From positions 434,001 through 498,000 of the forward strand of contig NZ_CVTD020000008.1 in assembly GCF_002904165.1 (NCBI RefSeq): a stretch of 64,000 nucleotides of DNA. Reading direction: 5' to 3'. The position numbers and the translations under genes are program-made. The DNA is from Herbinix hemicellulosilytica. Its GTDB lineage: Bacteria; Bacillota; Clostridia; Lachnospirales; Lachnospiraceae. Of this stretch, positions 26,088 to 33,873 are shown piece after piece. The notes under the pieces are model-generated. The model saw only the letters and a program-made list of their open reading frames with translations. It searched no databases and was not told where the DNA came from. Position 1 is the stretch's first letter. The number at the start of each line of letters is the position of its first letter.

Positions 26088-27485
26088 ATGACATATAATG
26101 AAGCTTTAGATTTTATAGAACAGGCAAAAAAATCCGGTACAATCCTCGGCCTTGCAAATATAAGGGAATTGCTGCGAAGACTTAATAATCCTCAGGAGAA
26201 GCTAAAGATTATTCATATAGCAGGAACCAACGGAAAAGGATCTACGGCAGCCTTTATTACATCAATTCTTTGTGCCGCAGGATATCGGGTGGGACGTTTT
26301 ATTTCTCCGTCTGTATTTTCTTACAGAGAAATGATTCAGATATCGGAAATCAGGCGTACAAGCGACAATGTAAAAGGGGCCAAAGAGTATGATTTATATA
26401 CAGAATATATTTCTGAAGAAGATATACAGGAACTTATATGCATGATTAAACCCCTTTGTGAGGATATGGTTAGAGAAAAGCTTTCGCATCCTACATCTTT
26501 TGAGATAGAAACAGCCATGGCGTTTTTATATATGGTTAAAAAGAAGGTCGATTTAATGGTCCTGGAAACCGGTATGGGAGGGAGGCTTGATGCTACAAAT
26601 GTAATATCCCGTCCAGTATGCAGTGTATTTACTTCAGTCAGCTTTGACCATATGCAATATCTTGGGGATACTCTTGAGCAGATTGCCACGGAGAAAGCCG
26701 GTATAATGAAGCCGGGTTCAGTTGCGATAACCTGCAATCAGAAGCCGGAAGTACTGTCGGTATTTAAAAGAAAAGCAGAGGAACTTAATATACCTTTGAT
26801 TATTGCAGACAGTGCGAATACAGGAAATATACGGTATAATATAAGCCATACCGATTTTTCATATACAGACCAAAATATTACCGAAAATTATAAGATACTG
26901 CTTTTGGGAAAACATCAGGTTCAGAATGCCGTTTTGGCTGTTCGGACCGCCAGGGTTTTAGAAAGTCTGGGATACAATATTAATGAGTATGCTATCAAAA
27001 CAGGCCTGTGGATGGCAAAATGGCCCGGAAGGTTTGAAAGGGTTGCGAATAATCCCGATGTTTTTATAGACGGTGGCCATAATGAGGAGGCTGCCATAAG
27101 GCTTAGAGAATCTATTGAAATGTACTTTACAAATAAGAGATTAATATTTATCATAGGGGTACTAGCGGATAAGGATTACAAAAATATGCTAAGAATCCTT
27201 GCTCCTTTGGCGGATACTATTATAACCTTAACTCCAAGTAACCCCAGGGCTTTGCCTTCGGATAAACTTGCGGGCGAGGCGTCAAAATATTGCGGTAATG
27301 TAATTGACGGAATTGATATAAGGCAAGCTTTAAAAAAAGCTTATAAAGAGGCAAAACAAAACGATATTATTTTTGCTTTCGGGTCGCTATCATTCCTTGG
27401 AGATTTTATAGATGAATTAAGAATACGAAAAAATTGCGATCTAAAAGATAAAGAAAAAAGTGAATATATTTGTCATAAAAAATAA
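26088..27485 (+). CDS. folC: Folylpolyglutamate / dihydrofolate synthase
   Basis: A 465-residue Mur-ligase-type enzyme with the P-loop GTNGKGST near 48-55, TSFEIETAMAF, ETGMGGRLDATNVI (metal and folate binding) and the C-terminal domain with FIDGGHNEEA. It adds glutamate to folates. The start at 26088 has AGGAGAAAG; an upstream in-frame ATG at 26055 lacks a ribosome site. No other folate genes are adjacent. Confidence 0.94.
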   Translation: MTYNEALDFIEQAKKSGTILGLANIRELLRRLNNPQEKLKIIHIAGTNGKGSTAAFITSILCAAGYRVGRFISPSVFSYREMIQISEIRRTSDNVKGAKEYDLYTEYISEEDIQELICMIKPLCEDMVREKLSHPTSFEIETAMAFLYMVKKKVDLMVLETGMGGRLDATNVISRPVCSVFTSVSFDHMQYLGDTLEQIATEKAGIMKPGSVAITCNQKPEVLSVFKRKAEELNIPLIIADSANTGNIRYNISHTDFSYTDQNITENYKILLLGKHQVQNAVLAVRTARVLESLGYNINEYAIKTGLWMAKWPGRFERVANNPDVFIDGGHNEEAAIRLRESIEMYFTNKRLIFIIGVLADKDYKNMLRILAPLADTIITLTPSNPRALPSDKLAGEASKYCGNVIDGIDIRQALKKAYKEAKQNDIIFAFGSLSFLGDFIDELRIRKNCDLKDKEKSEYICHKK

Positions 27486-27518
27486 GGTTTACCACAGAAA
27501 ACTTGTCCGTGGTAAACC
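27486..27518. terminator. Hairpin between convergent folC and DUF5050 genes
   Basis: GGTTTACCAC (27486-27495) and GTGGTAAACC (27509-27518) form a perfect 10-bp stem with a 13-base loop. There is no clear T-run; it probably serves both directions. Confidence 0.6.
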
Positions 27519-27535
27519 GGTAATTTGCCGTTTAT

Positions 27536-28558
27536 TTATGGATTTAGGTCCGGCGGGTTAAAAATGCTTACCTTTGCTTTTCCGTCTGCCGGTATAATAT
27601 AAGTGTTGGTATTGTCCATATCCTTAAAGAAAACATAATTTTCTGTTACATGAATTTGTTTGAAATGACCTTCCATCAAAATTTCGACTGCGGATGTTTC
27701 CAGATTCATTCGGCATAATTTGCTGTTGTCCGCATCATTCACCTGATAGTAAAGATATTTACCGGAATTTGTAATATTATAGGCGGAGCATTTTTCTTTT
27801 ACAAGTACAGTACGGTCCGTTCCGTTAAGGCTCATCCTGTTTATGGTACCTGCAGACCGGTCGATATAATATATATAATCACCGAAAAAGACAGGATAAG
27901 CAAAATCACCTTCAATAAATGTACCGGTTGTAAAGCTGGATAAATCAAGGTAACTGATACTGTAATCAGAATCGGCTTCTGTATAATATAATCTGTCGTT
28001 AATTACAGCAGCCGGTATAGCAGGCTCAATCAAAAGCAGCCTTTGATGAGAGCCGTCAGTCTGATTTCGGTAGAGGCTAACACCTCTGTCTACATCGTAA
28101 TTTTGATAATACAGATGATTTCCCTTTAAAGTAATGTAACTGCCTGGCTTACTGCTGATAAGTTTAAGGCCTTCACCGTTTCGGTTTATACGGTAAATAC
28201 CTGTATTATTAAATGGAAGGCTGCTTCCTGAATTAACCGATTTGGTATCAACGGCTCGGATATAATATATATAATTTTCATCGACATTTATATAGGCAGC
28301 TTTGTCATCATGAAGCTTTTTAATATCTGTGGCATCAGATTTCATCATATAAAGGCTGCCGTTATCTTTATCATTGCTGAAATAGATTATGCCGTCCTTT
28401 TCACAAAACAGGCCACCGTTATAAATGTTGCCCGCCGTATTGCCTATAAGGTTCTCATCATTGGCGAAGGTTCGATTCCAGGAATATAAAAGAATGCCTG
28501 CTAATGACAAAGTTGTAATTATAAAAAGTGTCAGCAAGACTTTTTTTATGGTTGACAA
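27536..28558 (-). CDS. Signal-anchored DUF5050-type beta-propeller-like protein
   Basis: A 340-residue protein with an N-terminal hydrophobic segment and, after it, repeated blades of the form IYFSNDKDNGSLYMMKSD, IYRINRNGEGLKLIS, LYYTEADSDYSISYLD and IYYIDRSAGTINRMSLNG. This is the DUF5050 pattern, a propeller-like repeat found on clostridial cell-surface proteins. The best start is TTG 28558, seven bases after GGAGGGG. A longer frame to 28648 has no ribosome site and would put 30 residues before the signal. It probably faces the outside of the cell. Its function is unknown. Confidence 0.8.
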   Translation of the reverse strand: MSTIKKVLLTLFIITTLSLAGILLYSWNRTFANDENLIGNTAGNIYNGGLFCEKDGIIYFSNDKDNGSLYMMKSDATDIKKLHDDKAAYINVDENYIYYIRAVDTKSVNSGSSLPFNNTGIYRINRNGEGLKLISSKPGSYITLKGNHLYYQNYDVDRGVSLYRNQTDGSHQRLLLIEPAIPAAVINDRLYYTEADSDYSISYLDLSSFTTGTFIEGDFAYPVFFGDYIYYIDRSAGTINRMSLNGTDRTVLVKEKCSAYNITNSGKYLYYQVNDADNSKLCRMNLETSAVEILMEGHFKQIHVTENYVFFKDMDNTNTYIIPADGKAKVSIFNPPDLNP

Positions 28559-28696
28559 AAAGGACCCCTCCAATTTTATTATAAATAAAGCTAATTTTAT
28601 TGTATATAAAGATACACATATTATATATCGGCCCGAGGGAATCGACAATTAATACAGGAATTATAAATAAGATAAATAATTTCACGGAGGAATTTT

Positions 28697-29842
28697 ATGA
28701 ATGATATGTTAAAATTAAGAAATGAAATTGATGAAGTTGATAAAAAGCTTAAGGAGCTTTTTGAATACAGAATGGATCTTGTTTTAAAAATAGCTGAATA
28801 TAAGAAAAAAAACGGGATTCCGGTTTATGATCCGGCAAGAGAAGAAGAAAAGTTAAGCCAGCTAAAGAATTCTTTAGCTGATAAAAAAAATGCAGATGCA
28901 GTTGTCGAATTGTTTTCTCAAATAATGGCTATAAGCAGAAGGGCACAATACGCAGCAATTAATTCGGCAGACGATCTGGGGTTTACAGCTGTTGATGAAT
29001 TCGAAGCAGGGGATGATACCGTTATTGCCTACTATGGTGAAACCGGTTCCTTTACCGAACAGGCCATGCTTGAATACTTCGACGGTAAGGGAAAAGGGAT
29101 TCCTATGGGTACATTCGAAGAGGTCATGGAAGCCCTTAAAAATAACAAAGCAGATTACGGTGTTCTTCCCATTGAAAATTCCTCAACCGGTACTTTGTCA
29201 GATATTTTTGACTTACTTGCGGAATATGATAATTATATAATAGGTGAACACGTTGTAGCTATCAATCATATTCTTTGGGGACTTCCTGATGCAGAATTAT
29301 CGGATATAAAGAGGGTATATTCCCACCGCCAGGGTTTATTGCAGTGTTCAAATTTTCTGAAAAAGTATCCGCACTGGGAATTGGTTGAAGGAGGCAGCAC
29401 TGCCGGGGCTGCAAAAAAAGTTAGTATGGAAAATGATATAACTCAGGCAGCCATTGCAAGCAGAAGAGCCGGTGAAACTTACGGATTAAAAATACTTAAA
29501 CCCTCTATACATAATGAGGAGCATAACCAAACCAGATTTATCATTATATCAAATAAAAGAAATTATATCAGGAATGCAAAACGAATAAGCATTTGCTTTG
29601 TACTTCCGCATAAAAGCGGTGCCCTTTATCATATGCTGTCGCATTTTATCCATAATAATATAAACTTAACAAAAATCGAATCAAGACCTATAAAAGGCCA
29701 GGCTTTCAGATACCGTTTCTTTATAGACTTTGAAGGTTCCCTGGAGGATCTTGAAGTGAAAAATGCCTTACTTAGCATAAAAAAAGAAGCATTGGAAATG
29801 AAAATATTAGGATCTTATGTTCCTGTTCCCAATAGCAATTAA
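28697..29842 (+). CDS. pheA: Bifunctional chorismate mutase / prephenate dehydratase
   Basis: A 381-residue protein in three parts. An AroQ-type chorismate mutase comes first (about 1-85; LRNEIDEVDKKLKELFEYRMDLV). A prephenate dehydratase follows (about 107-290; YYGETGSFTEQAM, LPIENSSTGTLSDIFDLL, HNQTRFIII). A C-terminal ACT domain (about 300-375; KSGALYHMLSHFIHNNINLTKIESRP) carries the ESRP motif for phenylalanine feedback. It commits chorismate to phenylalanine. The ribosome site is GGAGG. No leader peptide or T-box is visible in the 138 bp upstream. Confidence 0.95.
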   Translation: MNDMLKLRNEIDEVDKKLKELFEYRMDLVLKIAEYKKKNGIPVYDPAREEEKLSQLKNSLADKKNADAVVELFSQIMAISRRAQYAAINSADDLGFTAVDEFEAGDDTVIAYYGETGSFTEQAMLEYFDGKGKGIPMGTFEEVMEALKNNKADYGVLPIENSSTGTLSDIFDLLAEYDNYIIGEHVVAINHILWGLPDAELSDIKRVYSHRQGLLQCSNFLKKYPHWELVEGGSTAGAAKKVSMENDITQAAIASRRAGETYGLKILKPSIHNEEHNQTRFIIISNKRNYIRNAKRISICFVLPHKSGALYHMLSHFIHNNINLTKIESRPIKGQAFRYRFFIDFEGSLEDLEVKNALLSIKKEALEMKILGSYVPVPNSN

Positions 29843-29934
29843 AAATTATTTCAAAATCTAATCACAAAGTAAACATAAATAGCTGTTAGAATAACATACA
29901 TAAAGGTGGTTAGGATTTTGAAGGAGGAAAAAAT

Positions 29935-31308
29935 ATGAACGATAATTACAATAATGATAATTATAATAATGATAATTATAACAATGATAATTATAATATA
30001 AATAATCATGACAGTAACGAAAATTGGCGGATGGCAGAAGACAGCCCTAACCGGATTTATCCGACACCGGAGGTAAAGGATAAAGGTAAAAAGGAAAAAG
30101 GAAAGTTTAAAAAACTTATATGGTTTATGGCAGCAGCCCTTATTTTCGGTATAGTTGCCGGTATCGCAGTTACAGGATATCATTATTTTTTCCTTGGCGG
30201 CAGAGATTATATGAAGATGTCAGAACAGGACAAGGATGAAATTGAAGACAGTGGCCTTTCAGAGGAGTCAGACACCGACAAGGCGATTTATACGGACAGC
30301 AAGATAGACGGTTTAATTTCCGATGTTTCAGATATAGTGGACAAGGTTATGCCTGCCATAGTTTCAATTAATGCAACAGATATTATTACCAGTTATGATA
30401 TATTCTTTGGCAGAAGATTTAATGAACCTGTGGTCGGAAGCGGTTCGGGCATAATTATAGGCCAAAGTGATTCACACATTTTGATAGTTACCAACAATCA
30501 TGTAGTAAATGAAGCTGAAAAAATAGAAATAGTTTTCGCTGACGACAGCAAGGCTGAAGCAAGTATAAAAGGTACCGATTCTAACAGCGATCTTGCTGTT
30601 TTGGAAGTAGCAATAGAAGACTTGTCGGCAGAAACTTTAAACTCAATTAAGGTTGCCCGTTTGGGAAATTCGAATAATTTAAAAGCCGGTGAAATGGTAA
30701 TAGCCATTGGCAATGCTTTGGGATATGGACAATCTGTGACTGTGGGATATATCAGTGCCCTTGAGCGTGAGCTTAATGTCCAGGGTTTTAAAATGAAACT
30801 GATACAGACCGATGCGGCCATAAATCCGGGAAACAGTGGCGGAGCTTTACTAAATATTTACGGTGAAGTAATAGGAATTAATTCGATTAAACTGGCAGAC
30901 ACAAAAGTGGAAGGAATGGGCTATGCTATTCCTATATCGGATGCAATCCCCATGATTAACTTGCTTATGAACAACAAAGTTCTGGAAGTTTCAGAAATGG
31001 GCTTTTTGGGAATAAATGTTGAAACTGCACAAAATGTGACCGAAGATTTATCAAAAATATATAATATACCTGTAGGAATATTTATTAATGATGTCGTCAA
31101 AGATTCACCTGCAGAAAAGGCAGGATTAAAACCCGGCCATATAATAGTAGGTTTTGATGATATAAAGATAGAAACTATCGATGATTTATTGAATGTACTT
31201 ACTTATTCAAGGCCCGGCGATGAAGTGGTAATTAAAATAAAAGAACTGAATAACGGCCAATATGAAGAAAGAGAATTGAATGTCGTTCTGGGTAAAAGAC
31301 CTGAATAA
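29935..31308 (+). CDS. HtrA/DegP-like membrane-anchored serine protease
   Basis: A 457-residue protein with a cytoplasmic N-terminus of about 60 residues that begins with four tandem NDNYN repeats, a membrane segment at about 60-86, a trypsin-like domain and one PDZ domain (about 365-450). The triad is His189 (NNHVV), Asp near 218 (NSDLAVLE) and Ser301 (GNSGGALL). Such proteases degrade or refold misfolded exported proteins and are often under CssRS-type control; no such regulator is adjacent. The ribosome site is AAGGAGG. Confidence 0.93.
   Translation: MNDNYNNDNYNNDNYNNDNYNINNHDSNENWRMAEDSPNRIYPTPEVKDKGKKEKGKFKKLIWFMAAALIFGIVAGIAVTGYHYFFLGGRDYMKMSEQDKDEIEDSGLSEESDTDKAIYTDSKIDGLISDVSDIVDKVMPAIVSINATDIITSYDIFFGRRFNEPVVGSGSGIIIGQSDSHILIVTNNHVVNEAEKIEIVFADDSKAEASIKGTDSNSDLAVLEVAIEDLSAETLNSIKVARLGNSNNLKAGEMVIAIGNALGYGQSVTVGYISALERELNVQGFKMKLIQTDAAINPGNSGGALLNIYGEVIGINSIKLADTKVEGMGYAIPISDAIPMINLLMNNKVLEVSEMGFLGINVETAQNVTEDLSKIYNIPVGIFINDVVKDSPAEKAGLKPGHIIVGFDDIKIETIDDLLNVLTYSRPGDEVVIKIKELNNGQYEERELNVVLGKRPE
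29938..29997 (+). repeat. Four 15-bp tandem repeats in the 5' end of the htrA-like gene
   Basis: Four units of the form AAT-GAT-AAT-TAT-AAT, differing at a few third positions, encode NDNYN four times immediately after the start codon. Unit length is a multiple of three, so slippage would change the copy number without breaking the frame. Confidence 0.85.
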
Positions 31309-31388
31309 CAAACGGGGCATTAAAATTTAAAGATGAAGTAATGTTGCGGCAAAAACTGGGTTGTCGCACAACTTGATAAAGAGGATAT

Positions 31389-31445
31389 AAAGAGGATATA
31401 GATATAACCAAACCAGTGCATTGCAGTTATATCTATATCCTCTTT
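31389..31445 (+). terminator. Perfect 20-bp stem terminator after the htrA-like gene
   Basis: Arms 31389-31408 (AAAGAGGATATAGATATAAC) and 31426-31445 are exact complements with a 17-base loop. Half of the left arm is duplicated just upstream (AGAGGATATA twice in tandem). The remaining 250 bp to the next gene contain a possible operator, TGGTA-N8-TACCA at 31627-31644, and nothing else I can support. Confidence 0.75.
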
Positions 31446-31695
31446 AATTATGCAATCAGCGCTCCAGCAGTAAAATAGAACACCCCAATAAACGCTTGAC
31501 CAGTTTAGTTCATTTATATTTTTATTTAATGAATTTATGAAATATTTTAATCCTCCATATATATTCAATTATTTATGAGAAATTTGAGGTGAAAACCTTA
31601 ATATAAATTTATCGGGATTATTTATTTGGTATGAAATGGTACCAGATATTTAATTTTGCATATAGTAGATAGAAGAAAATTTTTAGGGAGGATAA

Positions 31696-32691
31696 ATGAA
31701 AAGAAAGTTTATTATAGTACTGGCTCTTGTTTTTTTGGCAGTACTTACGATGGCGGGATGTAAAAAGGAAGACGAGCTGATTGAAATTACTCTAAATGAA
31801 GTAGCACACTCCATTTTTTATGCTCCAATGTATGTGGCTTTTGAAGAAGGATATTTTGAAGAAGAAGGGCTAAAGGTTAATCTGGTAAACGGGCTGGGCG
31901 CCGATAAGACTATGACAGCACTGCTTTCAGGTGAATGTGAAATTGGATTTATGGGAGCCGAAGCTTCAATCTATGTTTATAATCAGGGTGCGGAAGATTA
32001 TGTAGTAAACTTTGCGCAGCTGACACAGCGGGCCGGTAATTTCCTGGTATCAAGAGACTTAAATGAGGATTTTAAGTGGGAAAACTTAAAAGGTAAGACT
32101 GTTTTGGGCGGGCGTAAAGGCGGAATGCCCCAAATGGTATTTGAGTATATACTTAAGAATAAAGGTATAGATCCTCAAAAAGACCTTAATATCATCCAGA
32201 ATATAGATTTTGGTCTTACTTCCCAGGCTTTTGCATCGGGCCAGGGAGATTATACTATTGAGTTTGAACCTGCTGCTACAGCACTGGAGCTTGAAGGTGT
32301 AGGCAAAGTGGTAGCTTCCCTCGGTATAGAAAGCGGAAAAGTACCGTATACCTCATTTTCTGCCCGCAAAAGTTATATAGAAAAGCATCCGGATATAATC
32401 CAGAAGTTTACCAATGCAATTCAAAAAGGCATGGATTATGTTCAAAGCCATACTCCCGAAGAAATTGCAAAAGCCATATCCGGACAGTTTAAAGAGACTG
32501 ATGAGAAGACACTTGTATTGCTGGTAACAAGATATTACGAACAGGAAACATGGAAAGAAAACTTAATATTTGAAGAGGAAAGCCTTGACCTGCTGCAGGA
32601 TATTCTGGAGTTGGCGGGAGAGCTGGATAAAAGGGTTCCTTATGAAAGCATTGTAACTACAGAGTTTGCTAAGAATGCATTGAGCAAATAA
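31696..32691 (+). CDS. ABC transporter solute-binding lipoprotein (SsuA/NMT1 family), orphan
   Basis: A 331-residue protein with a lipoprotein signal peptide (lipobox ending in Cys22, MAGC). The mature part starts ITLNEVAHSIFYAPMYVAFEEGYF, the pattern of SsuA/THI5-like binding proteins for sulfonates, pyrimidine precursors or similar small ligands. GECEIGFMGAEA is the usual second block. No permease or ATPase gene is adjacent on either side, so it must use a transporter encoded elsewhere or act as a sensor. The ligand cannot be told from sequence. The ribosome site is AGGGAGG. Confidence 0.88.
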   Translation: MKRKFIIVLALVFLAVLTMAGCKKEDELIEITLNEVAHSIFYAPMYVAFEEGYFEEEGLKVNLVNGLGADKTMTALLSGECEIGFMGAEASIYVYNQGAEDYVVNFAQLTQRAGNFLVSRDLNEDFKWENLKGKTVLGGRKGGMPQMVFEYILKNKGIDPQKDLNIIQNIDFGLTSQAFASGQGDYTIEFEPAATALELEGVGKVVASLGIESGKVPYTSFSARKSYIEKHPDIIQKFTNAIQKGMDYVQSHTPEEIAKAISGQFKETDEKTLVLLVTRYYEQETWKENLIFEEESLDLLQDILELAGELDKRVPYESIVTTEFAKNALSK

Positions 32692-32785
32692 AATATTAAA
32701 AGACAATATATAATGCAAATCTGTTAGATAAGAATGCACAAAATTTATTTATTATGTAATTTCCAACTATCTTTAACTTTATATG

Positions 32786-32831
32786 ATACCTCTTAAGCTG
32801 ATAGGATGAATCCTTATTGCTTAGGAGGTAT
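32786..32831 (+). terminator. Hairpin after the binding protein gene
   Basis: ATACCTCTTAAGC (32786-32798) and GCTTAGGAGGTAT (32819-32831) pair with one mismatch and are followed by an AT-rich stretch with short T-runs. Confidence 0.65.
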
Positions 32832-32912
32832 TATTTATAATAATATATATTTTTTAACTAATTATAGTAACTATCTTTATCTTAATATGGCGGTTAACAA
32901 TAATTTATAGAC

Positions 32913-32941
32913 TTGACATCAATGTATAATATTGATAGCAT
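32913..32941 (+). promoter_or_regulatory. Possible sigma-A promoter
   Basis: TTGACA (32913-32918) is followed after 17 bp by TAGCAT (32936-32941). It would serve the small membrane protein gene about 130 bp downstream. Confidence 0.45.
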
Positions 32942-33071
32942 AAACAAATATATACTATAAATGGAATAAAATGAAATTATATAATTATGAAATTATGAAA
33001 AGTTGACTGTAATTGTGATTAAAAGGTGAATTTAATGAAATGGTTTGAAGCTGATAAAAGGGATAGGAATA

Positions 33072-33284
33072 ATGAAAAGAAGAAAAGTAAGTAATTTGCT
33101 TATATTATGTAGTTTCCTTTTGGTATTAGGATTTATAATTAAAATTCTCGTTCATGGTTTATTAAATACGCTTAATCAGGAAAAATGGTTATTTAGTACA
33201 CTTGAGTGTATTTTACCGGCAATTATCCTTATGATAGTTGGGTTTTATTTAAGAAGACATGATAAAAGCCAAAAAAAAGATTAG
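33072..33284 (+). CDS. Small two-segment membrane protein, unknown function
   Basis: A 70-residue protein starting MKRRKVSNLLILCSF, with two membrane segments (about 7-29 and 42-60) and basic ends (RRHDKSQKKD). The start at 33072 follows GGGATAGG. A 19-codon frame at 33035-33094, with a good AAAGGTG site, overlaps this start in another frame and could be a coupled leader peptide. I recognise no family. Confidence 0.55.
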   Translation: MKRRKVSNLLILCSFLLVLGFIIKILVHGLLNTLNQEKWLFSTLECILPAIILMIVGFYLRRHDKSQKKD

Positions 33285-33291
33285 AAATAAA

Positions 33292-33350
33292 AAAGAATCA
33301 CAATCGATTTTAAACAACTGACAGGAAATAAAATCGACGGTGATTCTTTA
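33292..33350. terminator. Terminator hairpin between convergent genes
   Basis: AAAGAATCACAATCGATTTTA and TAAAATCGACGGTGATTCTTT form a stem of about 20 bp with one or two mismatches. It is flanked by A-rich sequence on the left and T-rich on the right, so it can work on both strands. Confidence 0.8.
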
Positions 33351-33364
33351 TATTGGGTACTTAA

Positions 33365-33655
33365 TTATTCTTCGGTAGTATCATCCTGTTCGGTTTCAAC
33401 TACATCAGCTTCATCATCTTCATAATCATCTTCGTCATCAAAGTCGTCTTCATATTCGTCAAAGTCATCATCAAAATCATCCAGATAGTTAGGATTCAAA
33501 TACCTGTAAACAGCATAAGCAATGGCTGCAACTGCCGCTATAGCACCGATAACAGCAAGAATACAGATGATAGGATTTCTCTTTTTTTCGGGTTTTCTAT
33601 GCATAAGTTCTCCTATCTTAATTGCACTTAAAAACTCATCTAATTTATTTCCCAT
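33365..33655 (-). CDS. Small membrane protein with strongly acidic tail
   Basis: A 96-residue protein with a short cytoplasmic start (MGNKLDEFLSAIKIGELMHRKPEKKRNP), one membrane segment at about 28-50 and a tail made largely of Asp and Glu (FDDDFDEYEDDFDDEDDYED). Similar small acidic-tailed membrane proteins are frequent in Lachnospiraceae, next to diverse genes. The function is unknown. An AAAGGAAG site precedes the ATG. Confidence 0.75.
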   Translation of the reverse strand: MGNKLDEFLSAIKIGELMHRKPEKKRNPIICILAVIGAIAAVAAIAYAVYRYLNPNYLDDFDDDFDEYEDDFDDEDDYEDDEADVVETEQDDTTEE

Positions 33656-33873
33656 GGCAGCACTTCCTTTCTGGTTTATTATATGACTAACTGCTTATAA
33701 ACAGTATAACATAATAATGGATTAATTACTATATATTATAATTTGTAATCGGCAATCTTTTTATTCAGTAAAAGTTTATCCTCAAATACTATTGATTAGT
33801 GATTCTATTACAAATTTAATTTATATAGTTTTTTAATTATTAAAAATTAATTTTATTTTTTCTTGACTAAAAG

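Noticed and set aside
29851-30183. A 110-codon hydrophobic frame on the minus strand
   Set aside because: It is created by the NDNYN-coding repeats of the htrA-like gene read backwards (IIIIVIIIII).
31627-31644. TGGTA-N8-TACCA as a catabolite or LacI-type operator
   Set aside because: Arms of five bases occur by chance often, and nothing ties the site to a regulator. It is mentioned only in the neighbouring terminator entry.
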